Assembly: GCA_021604525.1 (NCBI GenBank)
Contig: BQJD01000002.1
Location: 178,336-242,335, forward strand
DNA from: a marine bacterium B5-7
GTDB taxonomy: Bacteria; Pseudomonadota; Gammaproteobacteria; Arenicellales; CAJQKF01
DNA length: 64,000 bases
Direction of reading: 5' to 3'
In this document: positions 1-8,718 of the stretch, piece by piece
How the letters are laid out: the number at the start of each line of letters is the position of its first letter
Numbering within the stretch: position 1 is the stretch's first letter
Notes under the pieces: generated by a model
Database searches by the model: none
The model's input: only the letters and a program-made list of their open reading frames with translations
What the model was told of the DNA's origin: nothing
Made by a program: the position numbers and the translations under genes

Positions 1-2
1 AT

Positions 3-1049
3 CAAACTTATCGGGCTCGCAGCATTATCATTGCCACGGGAGCGGATCCGATGATTCCCCCCGTGCCAGGTCTCGACACGGTTGACTACCTGACATCGGA
101 CACCCTGTGGGGCCTCAATGAACTACCGCGGCGCCTGGCGGTGCTGGGGGGCGGACCCATTGGCTGTGAACTGTCCCAGGCCCTTGGGCGGCTCGGCGCC
201 GATGTTGCCATATTTGAAATGCAGCCGAGACTGCTGGCAGGCGAGGATATCGATGTCAGCGATCGGCTCATGGCACAGTTGACAACCGAGGGGGTCAGCT
301 TACATACCGGCAGCAAGGTCACCGCAATCGAGCCCGGACGTTTGACGTATCAGACCGATAACGGGAATGACGGCGAATATATCTTCGATAGCGTACTGGT
401 AGCGACGGGCCGCAAGCCTCGGGTCGAAGGAATGGGACTTGAAGAGCTGGGAATCGAGTTAACCTCCGGGCGAATCGACAGCAATCCGTTTCTGCAAACA
501 CGATACCCCCACATCTTTGCCTGTGGAGATGTGGTCGGGCCATACCAATTTACGCATGCCGCGTCTCACCAGGCCTGGCACGCGACCGTGAACGCCCTGT
601 TCAGACCATTCAAGCGGTTCAGGATCAGTTATGAACATCTGCCGTGGGCGATATATACCGATCCCGAGATAGGACGGGTCGGTCTGAATGAGAACACCGC
701 GAATGAACGTGACATCAAGTTTGAATGTACCCGCTTCGATCTCTCGGGACTCGATCGGGCAGTAACCGATGGCGAAACCAATGGATTTGTGAAAATCCTC
801 AGCAAACCCGGATCCGACAAAATCCTCGGCGCCACTATCGTCGGTCACGGTGCCGGCGAGATGGTCGGTGCCATAACTCTCGCCATGAAACATGGCATTG
901 GCCTTAACAGGATCCTTGGTACGATTCTGCCTTATCCGACTTACAACGAAGCGTTAAAGCGCGTGGCGGGAATCTGGAAGAGCGATCATGCACCTGAATG
1001 GGCACTCACATTGCTTCGCCACTATCATCAAATCAGACGTCGAATTTAA
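3..1049 (+). CDS. FAD-dependent pyridine nucleotide-disulphide oxidoreductase, C-terminal part (gene starts before the window)
   Basis: The reading frame is open from base 3 and ends at TAA 1047-1049, so the N-terminal FAD-binding part and any redox-active cysteine pair lie outside the window. Visible are the ATGADP segment that closes the first FAD lobe, the NAD(P)-binding motif GGGPIGCE, the second FAD motif ending in ACGDV, and the C-terminal dimerisation domain. The C-terminal catalytic stretch reads PYPT. Dihydrolipoyl dehydrogenases have a His-Pro-Thr here, while mercuric reductase has a Tyr at this place. The vicinal Cys-Cys tail of true MerA is absent. This fits the 'mercuric reductase-like' flavoproteins of unknown substrate common in proteobacteria. 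An in-frame ATG at base 51 is internal and not the start. Confidence 0.85.
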   Translation, partial: QTYRARSIIIATGADPMIPPVPGLDTVDYLTSDTLWGLNELPRRLAVLGGGPIGCELSQALGRLGADVAIFEMQPRLLAGEDIDVSDRLMAQLTTEGVSLHTGSKVTAIEPGRLTYQTDNGNDGEYIFDSVLVATGRKPRVEGMGLEELGIELTSGRIDSNPFLQTRYPHIFACGDVVGPYQFTHAASHQAWHATVNALFRPFKRFRISYEHLPWAIYTDPEIGRVGLNENTANERDIKFECTRFDLSGLDRAVTDGETNGFVKILSKPGSDKILGATIVGHGAGEMVGAITLAMKHGIGLNRILGTILPYPTYNEALKRVAGIWKSDHAPEWALTLLRHYHQIRRRI

Positions 1050-1085
1050 GGCAAAAAAGAATTCTGGATACCTGACATCCCACTA

Positions 1086-1115
1086 TTGCAATATATTAAG
1101 ATATTCGAATATAAT
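1086..1115 (+). promoter_or_regulatory. Sigma70-like promoter of a candidate small RNA
   Basis: TTGCAA (1086-1091) is followed after an 18-bp spacer by a perfect TATAAT (1110-1115). The promoter lies just downstream of the oxidoreductase stop codon and no protein gene follows it before the terminator at 1174. The -35 match is only four of six bases, so the strength is uncertain. Confidence 0.5.
1101..1112. promoter_or_regulatory. 12-bp perfect palindrome overlapping the -10 box
   Basis: ATATTCGAATAT is a perfect palindrome that overlaps the spacer and the first bases of the TATAAT at 1110. A dimeric repressor bound here would occlude the promoter. ArsR-family regulators use operators of this general AT-rich kind, but nothing in the sequence identifies the protein. 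Confidence 0.3.
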
Positions 1116-1121
1116 TGCATC

Positions 1122-1203
1122 ACTCTCAATGCTGCAATGCAGCATTGTCGGTTTTATCCTCCTCCTTAAATTTACCGCCACCTTTCGTGTGGCGGTTTTT
1201 TTT
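1122..1203 (+). ncRNA. Candidate trans-acting small RNA (about 82 nt) with an anti-Shine-Dalgarno tract
   Basis: From the expected start near 1122 the transcript would form a hairpin (CAATGCTG 1127-1134 with CAGCATTG 1140-1147, loop CAATG). A single-stranded linker with the pyrimidine tract TCCTCCTCCTT (1157-1167) follows, and then an intrinsic terminator with eight U residues. The tract is complementary to strong ribosome binding sites, as in known small RNAs that block translation through CCUCC motifs. There is no open reading frame of note inside. The alternative is that this is only the 3' UTR and terminator of the upstream oxidoreductase. I recognise no named RNA family. Confidence 0.5.
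1174..1203 (+). terminator. Rho-independent terminator
   Basis: ACCGCCAC (1174-1181) pairs perfectly with GTGGCGGT (1189-1196) around a 7-nt loop, followed by a run of eight T (1196-1203). It ends transcription from the plus strand, either of the small RNA or of the upstream oxidoreductase. Confidence 0.9.
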
Positions 1204-1336
1204 CAATTGCAGAATGCACCGGAACAAATCCTGCTTGTAAAACGGCGTTTGTGTGACGAATTACGACTGATGCGCAAGAATCTTGTCGAATTGGTTTTTT
1301 TCGTTGCCAGATTCAACTCCCGCGTCACCCCCCCAT

Positions 1337-2038
1337 TTACTTTGGGAGAGATTCTTCGCTGCCAGTACCGGTCTCGTCGGAGGCATGATTGTCAGGTGGG
1401 TCAGCAGGCAGATTGTCGCTCTCATCTTGATCCGCTGCGCTACCATCGGCTGAATCCGCGCCCGATACGGCATCGGAATCGGCAATCGAGGTTACTGAAT
1501 GCGCGACGACCGCCTCTTTACCGTCGATACTTTGGGTGTTTTTCAGCCGCCAGTATTCATGCACACCTTCCTCTCCCTTGCGCTGTGACCACTGCCTGAG
1601 AGCATCGCGTTCACCTGCGTAATCAAAATATGGCACGCCGAATCCGCAGGATGATTGCACCAGATCGATACTCAGATCGAAAATCTGACGTGCTCCTGTA
1701 TCTGGCTCGAAATACGAATATAACTCCGTCCACTCGGGGTTTTCTGGCGTTATCGTACGGGCACTGCCGTACAGACGCAGAATTTTCGGCTCGGCCTCGA
1801 ATGCACAGAACATCAGCGTCATACGCGGGTTTTCCAATAGATGTGCCGATGTCTCGTTACCGCTGCCGGTCAGGTTAAGCCAAATAGCCCGAACGGGATC
1901 AAGTACCCGCAGACTGTCGCCGCCTTTCGGTGACATGTTGACACGACCATCGGGCGCTGCGGTTGCACAGAAAAACAGTTTCTGGCGGGCTATAAACTCC
2001 ATGTGCTGCGGCGAAATTTCCTGGTATTTTTTTCCCAT
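1337..2038 (-). CDS. Pyridoxamine 5'-phosphate oxidase-fold protein with acidic C-terminal tail
   Basis: This 233-residue protein has the split-barrel FMN-binding fold of the PPOX family. The N-terminal half carries the GRVNMSPKG segment and the L-N-L-T-G-S-G-N stretch typical of these flavin-binding proteins. Members reduce or bind flavin-type cofactors, and the substrate is unknown. I chose the ATG at 2038 because GGAGG lies 11 bases upstream; the longer reading to 2080 has no such site. About the last 50 residues are a low-complexity tail rich in Asp, Glu, Ser and Ala with almost no basic residues. It lies outside the conserved domain and is probably disordered. The gene is divergent from fabD. 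Confidence 0.8.
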   Translation of the reverse strand: MGKKYQEISPQHMEFIARQKLFFCATAAPDGRVNMSPKGGDSLRVLDPVRAIWLNLTGSGNETSAHLLENPRMTLMFCAFEAEPKILRLYGSARTITPENPEWTELYSYFEPDTGARQIFDLSIDLVQSSCGFGVPYFDYAGERDALRQWSQRKGEEGVHEYWRLKNTQSIDGKEAVVAHSVTSIADSDAVSGADSADGSAADQDESDNLPADPPDNHASDETGTGSEESLPK

Positions 2039-2169
2039 ATCAATACAAACCCTCCGTATCGACTGTGGCGACGAGCACATATCGACAATTTGAATCTTAA
2101 TAAATCATGCTGTCCGGACGTCGGCTACAATAGCGCATTGAATCATCACTATTGCCACAGGCTTTTTCC

Positions 2170-3150
2170 ATGCCAGACCAACCAAACCAACTGTTTCTCC
2201 TGTTTCCAGGACAAGGTTCGCAATACCCGGGTATCGGTAAAGATCTCTGTGAAAACGAACCTGCCGCACGGAAAGTGTACCAAACCGCCAGTGATGTCCT
2301 GGGCTACGACATCGAACGGCTGTCATTTTACGACCCCGACGAACAGATTCACCTCACTCGCTACACCCAGCCGGTGCTGCTAACCCACTCCATCGCCTGC
2401 CTGCGGGCCTTCGAACAGAGAATTGGCAAACCACTCAGGGCCGGTGCCGTTGCCGGCCACAGTCTCGGGGAATACAGTGCTCTGGTAGCCGCCGGTGCGC
2501 TCGATTTCGCAGATGCCTTGAATCTGGTTGCTATCCGTGGCGAGTTAATGAGTACTCACGGCCAGGGAGAAATGGAGGCCTTGCCAGTATCGATAGATGA
2601 CGCCAAACCCTTTGCGGATCGGTTCTTCTGCGCGATCGCCGCTTGCAATCTCCCCGATCAGACAGTGGTCGGCGGCGCTAGCGAGGATCTCGACCGTCTG
2701 GCGCAGGAATTCACAGTGGCCAACCCGAGAAAACGCACCGCACGACTAAAAACCGAGGGTGCTTTTCATACCTACTACATGGTGGGTGCTGCCCGCGAAT
2801 TTCGAGAACACCTTGATGCTGCGCCGTTTCGTACGCCACATTCTCGCGTATTATCAAACTATACTGGTGACTTTCACGATGATACCGCCGAAGCCATCCG
2901 TACCCGTCTGTTTTTCCAGTTGTTTCATCCGGTTTTGTGGCATCAGAATCTTCTTGAAGGGGTGGCAGCAGGCGCCACGCACATTCTTGAGTTCGGCGGT
3001 GGTATCGGTCGCGGCGAAAGCGCTGAGGACAAGCGACCCAACCTTGAAGGCATCGTCAAGAAAACATTTCGTCGCGCTGATCAGCCTCCTGCTTACGGGG
3101 CTGTGATCAACTCGGCAACACTCGATGCAAGCGCCGACAATTTCGGCTGA
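2170..3150 (+). CDS. fabD: Malonyl-CoA:ACP transacylase-type acyltransferase
   Basis: The protein (326 residues from ATG 2170) transfers malonyl groups from CoA to acyl carrier protein in fatty acid synthesis, in the cytoplasm. It has the FPGQGSQ entry motif at residues 12-18, the nucleophile elbow GHSLGE with Ser98, and a catalytic His in GAFHT near residue 200. A TTG-initiated reading six codons longer lacks support. The gene sits alone and not in a fab cluster, so it may be a second copy or serve a polyketide-like pathway. An NRDE-family gene follows 33 bases downstream. Its C-terminal region (after about residue 270) differs from that of E. coli FabD, which leaves the exact role open. Confidence 0.85.
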   Translation: MPDQPNQLFLLFPGQGSQYPGIGKDLCENEPAARKVYQTASDVLGYDIERLSFYDPDEQIHLTRYTQPVLLTHSIACLRAFEQRIGKPLRAGAVAGHSLGEYSALVAAGALDFADALNLVAIRGELMSTHGQGEMEALPVSIDDAKPFADRFFCAIAACNLPDQTVVGGASEDLDRLAQEFTVANPRKRTARLKTEGAFHTYYMVGAAREFREHLDAAPFRTPHSRVLSNYTGDFHDDTAEAIRTRLFFQLFHPVLWHQNLLEGVAAGATHILEFGGGIGRGESAEDKRPNLEGIVKKTFRRADQPPAYGAVINSATLDASADNFG

Positions 3151-3183
3151 AACCATCTTGTTCGCGAAGTTGTCAGGTGTGTT

Positions 3184-3945
3184 ATGTGTTTCGTACTGAT
3201 CGCCTGCCAGGCGCATCCAGACTACCCGATAATTATCGCCGCTAACCGCGACGAGTTCTTCGCACGTCCGGCCACGTCTATGCATTGGTGGGATGGCTCG
3301 CCACCACTTCTTGCCGGTCGCGATCAGCGCTCAGGTGGAACCTGGTTTGGAATTCGCGGTGATGGCCGATTCACAACCGTGACCAATCTGCGCAACGGAC
3401 AGCCACTAAACACACAAGCCGAATCCCGCGGCGCTCTGGTCACCGACATGCTGGCAATCCAGGAACCGCTTGAGCACGCCCACATCGAACTTCGCCGTAA
3501 CCGACAGCGCTACAACCCATATAACCTTCTCTATGGCGATCGCGAGCAGGTGTTTCACTTCAACTCGCATGCCGACCAGTCAACTATCCTGACACCAGGA
3601 ATCCATGCACTCAGCAATGCCAGTCTTGATACGCCCTGGCCGAAAGCGGTTGAGGGTTCGCAGGCATTTTCGGCGCTACTGGCATCGCCTGATTTCAATA
3701 TCGATGCCTGCTTTGACCTGTTACGCAACGATACGACCTATCATGACGTACCCGATACCGGTCTGGATCCTCAGCGCGAACGAGCCCTGTCGGCCATATT
3801 CATCGAAGCCAACGACTACGGGACACGAACATCAACAGTGCTGACAGTCTCATCCAGCAATGAAATCAATGTAGAGGAACGTCAGCATGCCGGGGATTAC
3901 AGCGGCTCGCGTCGCTCCGTTTTTCGTTTCAAAGCATCACGTTAA
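3184..3945 (+). CDS. NRDE/TANGO2 family protein
   Basis: This 253-residue protein begins MCF and carries the NRDE motif (AANRDEF, about residues 20-26) that names the family. Cys2 becomes N-terminal after removal of Met and is the expected nucleophile of this Ntn-hydrolase-like fold. Further family landmarks are AGRD and GGTW near residues 44-54 and TNLRNG near residue 70. The human relative TANGO2 is linked to lipid and haem handling, while the bacterial role is unknown. The gene follows fabD by 33 bases and is probably co-transcribed with it. Confidence 0.85.
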   Translation: MCFVLIACQAHPDYPIIIAANRDEFFARPATSMHWWDGSPPLLAGRDQRSGGTWFGIRGDGRFTTVTNLRNGQPLNTQAESRGALVTDMLAIQEPLEHAHIELRRNRQRYNPYNLLYGDREQVFHFNSHADQSTILTPGIHALSNASLDTPWPKAVEGSQAFSALLASPDFNIDACFDLLRNDTTYHDVPDTGLDPQRERALSAIFIEANDYGTRTSTVLTVSSSNEINVEERQHAGDYSGSRRSVFRFKASR

Positions 3946-4211
3946 CGGGTTTCATCTCATCAATATCTGTCCACTTGACTACCGCGATACAGCTGACGTA
4001 GGTCACACTGGAATCTGGCTCAAACTGGCTGCATCCCCCAAATACGATGTTAAATGCTCGCTCAAATGCTCATTTACTCATGTAAACTGCGCGTTTTCTC
4101 TTCCATTTGCCTTGCCTTGCCTTGGCGGCCTTCGCTCAGGTTGAGACAGGTTCCAGGAACACAATCAGAGCATAGACAGTCGGATAACAACGCCAAGCAT
4201 ATTGCCAACCC

Positions 4212-6977
4212 ATGTTGACGGGACCCTCAAACGAAATCAAGACGCGCATCAAGACTGCGCTTTGGCCTGACGTTCATACGCGCCATGAGCAACTCGCGCT
4301 GATTTTCGAGGAGGCAATAAATAGCGCCGGTATTCTGCTGGTCGCTTCCAGCATATTTGCGTTAGTCATCTGGGACTATGTACCCAAAGTGATGATCATT
4401 GCCTGGATGTTGACATTCGCAGCGGTCATCGGATTCAGATATCAGATAGCGATGAGTTTCGCTCGGCAAAAGAAACGAGATGTAGAAAACAAACGCTGGG
4501 TTTATCTTGTCTTTACAGGTGTTACCCTGTCCGGACTTCTATGGGGTTTTAGCGGCTTGTTTCTTCACTACACGCCGGATTCACTCGATATTGTTATTGT
4601 CTTGACGGTCACCGTTGTGACCATAACGGCCATTTCCTTTCAGGCACATTATCTACCCGTTTTTCTTGTGTATCTGTCATGCACAACGTTACCCATGATT
4701 TATTTTGTGTCGCTTGAATTAACCTCAATCAATGCACCTTCAATATTGTTATACGCATTATTTTTTATCGCTGTGGCAATGTCTGCCTATCGTTTCAACC
4801 ATACGATTTACGAGCGGCTGTCGGCTCAGCGTCAGGCCGCTGTTTTAAGCGAGCGTTTATCAGATAAGAATCTTTCGTTAACCAGAGAACTGAAGCAACG
4901 ACGACGAACCGAGAAGGCGCTCGCCCTCAACCAGGAATACCTGAACGCGATCTTTTTCAACGCGCCGCTTGAGATTTATCTTAAAGACAAAGAAGGACGG
5001 TATATCAAGATCAACCGCGAGTTTGAACGACTTTTCAATGTCACCGATGAGCAGGCCAAGGGGAAATTTCCAGCGGACATACATGAAGATGCGTTAGCTG
5101 CTGCTGCCCGTGCCCACGATCTTGAGGTACTTAATAACGGCGAGACCCGAATTATCGAACAGTCGTGTAAATTGCCAGGCATTGACGATGATAGCGAACA
5201 CACTTTGTTAACCGTTAAATTTCCGATAAAAACCAAAGGAGGCAGTGTCAACGGAGTTGGCGCCGTAGTTCTTGATATCACCCGACAAAAAGAGATTGAT
5301 CAGCAACTGCGTCTGAGTCGTGAACGATTCCGGGATTTTGCAGAGATCGCATCGGACTTTTATTTTGAGATCGATGAAAGCCTCAAACTGACGTTCTCAT
5401 CGGCACGTGGACGCATACTCAATGGCGTACCTATGGAGGAACTGGTTAGCACTCGTGATCGGCAACTATCCTCAGGTCATATAGTTGATGGGCCGGAATG
5501 GACAATGCACCTTGCCCGCCGTAACAATCATCGACCCTACGAGTTCGAAGTTTCATTCATGCGTAATGACGACAAGGAAATACGTCTGCATATCAAGGTA
5601 AACCCCATCACTAATGAAGACGGTAAGTTTAGAGGTTTTCGGGGCATCGCTCGTGACATAACGCGTGAATACAAGCTGGCGCAGGACATTTCCTATAACG
5701 CCAATCACGATCCGTTGACCGGACAGCTTAATCGACGAAAATTCCTTCAATACGTCGATGAATTCATAGAGGATGCACGTAAATCCAATCATTCGCACGT
5801 ACTGTGCTTTCTTGATCTTGATCGCTTCAAGTTCGTCAACGACAGCAGCGGCCACGTTGCCGGTGATGCGCTGCTGGTTGAGGTGTCAAACACGATACAA
5901 AAGCAGCTTAGAAGCGGAGATAGATTCGGTCGAATGGGTGGTGATGAATTTGGTATTTTACTACGCGAGTGTTCCACCAATCGCGCCGACTCCATTGCCT
6001 CTCACATACTCAAAGGACTCCAGGAAATTGATTTTAAATGGGGTGAACGCAGTCACTCCATATCTGCCAGTATCGGTATCAGCATCATCGATAGTCAGGT
6101 GGGTTCGGCAACATCATTGTTGATCGATGCCGATCAAGCCTGCTACCGCGCCAAGGAGTTGGGTGAGGGACGCATATTCGTTAGCAATCGTTCAGGTGGA
6201 CGAATGCCGCAACGCATTCAACATTACCGACAAACCGATTGGCTCGATGCGCTGGATAAGTCCTTACTGCAATTGTATGCACAATCGATTGTCTCGTTAA
6301 ATGACGAGGGTAGCAGTTACAACTGGAACGAAATTCTTGTTCGCCTGGTAGATGCCGATGGCAATGCCCACTCCCCTGAATATTTTATTCCCTATGCCGA
6401 ACGATTCGGACAGATTACAAGGCTTGACCAATGGGTAGTAGCGAATACGTTTGAGTATATTCAAACGATTGACGATTTACACAACCGGCGCTTTTCTATC
6501 AACCTGTCGGGCGCATCCTTACACAGCGATCGACTACGTGATGACATACTCGAATTATTCGCAACCACCGTGGTTAAACCCGAAAACATATGTTTCGAAT
6601 TAACCGAGACATCTGCGATCAAAAATCTCGGGCTCGCCAAAAATTTTATCGAACGTATCAGAAGCGAAGGCTGCACAATCGCACTTGACGATTTTGGCAC
6701 CGGCCTCGCTTCATTCTCGTATTTAAAACACTTTCCGGTTGATTTCGTCAAAATTGATGGCAGTTTTATTCAGGACCTCGATGCCGATGCCTACAATCCA
6801 ATTTTTGTTGAATCCATTGCCTCGGTGGCGTCAGCAATGAATATCCGCACCGTTGGAGAATGCGTTGAATCGGCACAAATACTTGAACGTCTTACCAAGA
6901 TCGGCATCGACTACGCACAAGGCAATGCAGTCGGTTCACCCCAGCCTCTGACAGATCTCCATAAGTCGCTCAGTTAG
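4212..6977 (+). CDS. Membrane-bound PAS-PAS-GGDEF-EAL cyclic-di-GMP enzyme
   Basis: This 921-residue protein makes and/or degrades the second messenger c-di-GMP at the inner membrane. About six hydrophobic segments lie between residues 35 and 195, followed by two PAS-type sensor regions (about 240-365 and 375-490). The GGDEF domain has an intact GGDEF at 576-580 and an RxxD inhibitory site just before it. In the EAL domain the signature Glu is kept but the motif reads EIL (707-709). The metal-binding DDFG (826-829), the following K of VKID and the GEC-E segment are present, so phosphodiesterase activity is plausible. The gene is convergent with soeC and the two stop codons overlap (6974-6977). 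No strong ribosome binding site is visible. Confidence 0.9.
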   Translation: MLTGPSNEIKTRIKTALWPDVHTRHEQLALIFEEAINSAGILLVASSIFALVIWDYVPKVMIIAWMLTFAAVIGFRYQIAMSFARQKKRDVENKRWVYLVFTGVTLSGLLWGFSGLFLHYTPDSLDIVIVLTVTVVTITAISFQAHYLPVFLVYLSCTTLPMIYFVSLELTSINAPSILLYALFFIAVAMSAYRFNHTIYERLSAQRQAAVLSERLSDKNLSLTRELKQRRRTEKALALNQEYLNAIFFNAPLEIYLKDKEGRYIKINREFERLFNVTDEQAKGKFPADIHEDALAAAARAHDLEVLNNGETRIIEQSCKLPGIDDDSEHTLLTVKFPIKTKGGSVNGVGAVVLDITRQKEIDQQLRLSRERFRDFAEIASDFYFEIDESLKLTFSSARGRILNGVPMEELVSTRDRQLSSGHIVDGPEWTMHLARRNNHRPYEFEVSFMRNDDKEIRLHIKVNPITNEDGKFRGFRGIARDITREYKLAQDISYNANHDPLTGQLNRRKFLQYVDEFIEDARKSNHSHVLCFLDLDRFKFVNDSSGHVAGDALLVEVSNTIQKQLRSGDRFGRMGGDEFGILLRECSTNRADSIASHILKGLQEIDFKWGERSHSISASIGISIIDSQVGSATSLLIDADQACYRAKELGEGRIFVSNRSGGRMPQRIQHYRQTDWLDALDKSLLQLYAQSIVSLNDEGSSYNWNEILVRLVDADGNAHSPEYFIPYAERFGQITRLDQWVVANTFEYIQTIDDLHNRRFSINLSGASLHSDRLRDDILELFATTVVKPENICFELTETSAIKNLGLAKNFIERIRSEGCTIALDDFGTGLASFSYLKHFPVDFVKIDGSFIQDLDADAYNPIFVESIASVASAMNIRTVGECVESAQILERLTKIGIDYAQGNAVGSPQPLTDLHKSLS

Positions 6978-7963
6978 CTTATGTATTGGTAGTAGATATT
7001 TTGCGGATGCTTTGCCTGGGCAAAGAAGTACCAGCGTTCGGCAATCAGTCCCAGGTATTGAACCACAAAGGCGATTATAAGCACGGCAAACGATCCACTT
7101 GTAACACCGGTGATGATAAGGATGATTGGCAGTGGAAATGTCAGCACAAGAAACAGCGGTCGTATCCAGCGGAAAACCCAATCCGGTGCGTTGTGAAAAA
7201 ACTCGCGGGTATTAAATGATCCCCCCATTACACCCTGGGCACGCTGAATAATCGACCCATGACGAATGCCGATTGCGGATTGCACGGTCGAACGGGGTTT
7301 CAATCGCGCATTCCGGTATAACGACATGACACGTCCAAGCAGTGCGGCAACAGTAATCACCACCGCCCAGAACCCGAACAGCTTGACGAGACCTTGTGAT
7401 GGCTCGGGTACGATAAAAACAGTCAGCGCAGTTGCCAGAGTAAATCCCGAGGCGCTACCGAGCAATGTGTAGTTAATCACCGTTAACACACTCGCCCATT
7501 CCTGGATGAACTTGATGCAGGCATAGATCATCGCTGTAGATACAAACAACGCAAACGTTGCCAATACCGCGAAAGCGCCGACAATGAGTGTGAGATCACT
7601 ATCAAACCCACTATCGATACCGATGATGCCAAGGTCCCAGCCAAGATAGTGAAACATCGTATAAAGCGCCAGAAGTACCATCAGCAAGGGCAAGAGAATT
7701 ACCTCTCGCGATAGCCAGGAGGTTCGCCACATACTGGCACTTCGCCAGGCCCGTTCGGGATGACCCAGATGCAGAAACGATGCACCGAGTCCGGCAATCA
7801 GCAAAACCAGACTGATGATTCCACCTGCGACATAAAAACTACGCGGCGAAGACGCAACAACGCCGACAGCAGCATAGCTCTCGGCAGTATAAAGCGCGAG
7901 CAACAATCCCTGACCGGCGCCGATCAGGGTGGTTAAAAATATTACCGAGAATGCTGGATGCAT
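6974..7963 (-). CDS. soeC: DmsC-like membrane anchor of sulfite dehydrogenase
   Basis: This 329-residue, very hydrophobic protein has eight likely membrane helices and the DmsC-type family signature FLHLGHPERAWRS near residues 65-77. In SoeABC it anchors the catalytic dimer to the cytoplasmic face of the inner membrane and passes electrons to quinone. The preferred start is ATG 7963, 20 bases after the soeB stop. A TTG reading from 7990 would overlap that stop. It is the last gene of soeA-soeB-soeC and is convergent with the GGDEF-EAL gene. A generic anchor for another molybdoenzyme is possible, but the neighbours favour Soe. Confidence 0.75.
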   Translation of the reverse strand: MHPAFSVIFLTTLIGAGQGLLLALYTAESYAAVGVVASSPRSFYVAGGIISLVLLIAGLGASFLHLGHPERAWRSASMWRTSWLSREVILLPLLMVLLALYTMFHYLGWDLGIIGIDSGFDSDLTLIVGAFAVLATFALFVSTAMIYACIKFIQEWASVLTVINYTLLGSASGFTLATALTVFIVPEPSQGLVKLFGFWAVVITVAALLGRVMSLYRNARLKPRSTVQSAIGIRHGSIIQRAQGVMGGSFNTREFFHNAPDWVFRWIRPLFLVLTFPLPIILIITGVTSGSFAVLIIAFVVQYLGLIAERWYFFAQAKHPQNIYYQYIS

Positions 7964-7983
7964 TGTTTGTCGAATCCCATGTT

Positions 7984-8718
7984 CTACCAACTGGTAATAT
8001 CGTCAAGCGTCTGTTCGCGGACGGGTCCCGATGGACCGACATCGATTTCTTTCTTCAATGGATTATCCACACGCACCAGTTCATCATCGTGAATGGTTAC
8101 CTCGATACGGCGACGCGGCAGGTAGTGATTGGCCGGCTTGGTACCCCACTCCGGCATTAGTGCGTAGCCACCTTGTTCACGAATAGCTCGTGAGACTTCC
8201 GACTCGGAATCATGAACATCACCGAACAACCGGGCGCTGGTAGGACACGCATTGACACAGGCAGGCTTTCTTTCTGTTTTAGGGATGGATTCGTCATATA
8301 TTCGGTCGACACACAAGGTGCATTTTTTCATCACTTTCTGATGCTCATCCAGCTCGCGCGCTCCGTACGGACAGGCCCATGAACAATATTTGCAGCCAAT
8401 GCACTTATCGTAATCAACCAATACAATGCCGTCTTCAGGGCGTTTATAACTGGCACCGGTCGGACATACCGGCACGCACGGCGGTTCTTCGCAGTGCAGG
8501 CAGGATTTTGGGAAATGGACCGTCTGGGTATCCGGGTACTGACCCACCTCGAACGTTTGCACACGATTGAAGAATGTCCCGGTCGGCTCCGCACCGTAGG
8601 GGTTGTCGTCAGACAGATAACCGGCAATGCCCGAAGTATTCCACTCCTTGCAACTGGTGACGCAGGCGTGACATCCGACACACACATTCAGATCGATGAC
8701 CAGTGCAAGCTGCGTCAT
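7984..8718 (-). CDS. soeB: Four-cluster iron-sulfur subunit of sulfite dehydrogenase
   Basis: The 244-residue subunit carries sixteen cysteines arranged as four [4Fe-4S] ligand sets: CVGCHAC near residue 12, CLHCEEPPC near 73, CIGCKYC near 107 and CTLCVDR near 136, each completed by a later Cys-Pro or Cys. It relays electrons from the molybdenum subunit to the membrane anchor. There is no signal peptide, which fits a cytoplasmic location. Its ATG overlaps the soeA stop by four bases, a sign of translational coupling. Sequence and size match the SoeB/DmsB family. Confidence 0.8.
   Translation of the reverse strand: MTQLALVIDLNVCVGCHACVTSCKEWNTSGIAGYLSDDNPYGAEPTGTFFNRVQTFEVGQYPDTQTVHFPKSCLHCEEPPCVPVCPTGASYKRPEDGIVLVDYDKCIGCKYCSWACPYGARELDEHQKVMKKCTLCVDRIYDESIPKTERKPACVNACPTSARLFGDVHDSESEVSRAIREQGGYALMPEWGTKPANHYLPRRRIEVTIHDDELVRVDNPLKKEIDVGPSGPVREQTLDDITSW

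Noticed and set aside
459..893. 144-codon open frame antisense to the first gene
   Set aside because: It is fully inside a well supported coding region and has no ribosome binding site or family features.
988..1599. 203-codon open frame on the plus strand
   Set aside because: It overlaps the end of the oxidoreductase, runs through the candidate small RNA and terminator, and lies antisense to the PPOX gene. The translation has no recognisable features.
3887..4144. 85-codon open frame between the NRDE gene and the GGDEF-EAL gene
   Set aside because: It overlaps the NRDE gene, has no ribosome binding site and no similarity I recognise. The short GCCTT direct repeats near 4107-4122 look like chance.
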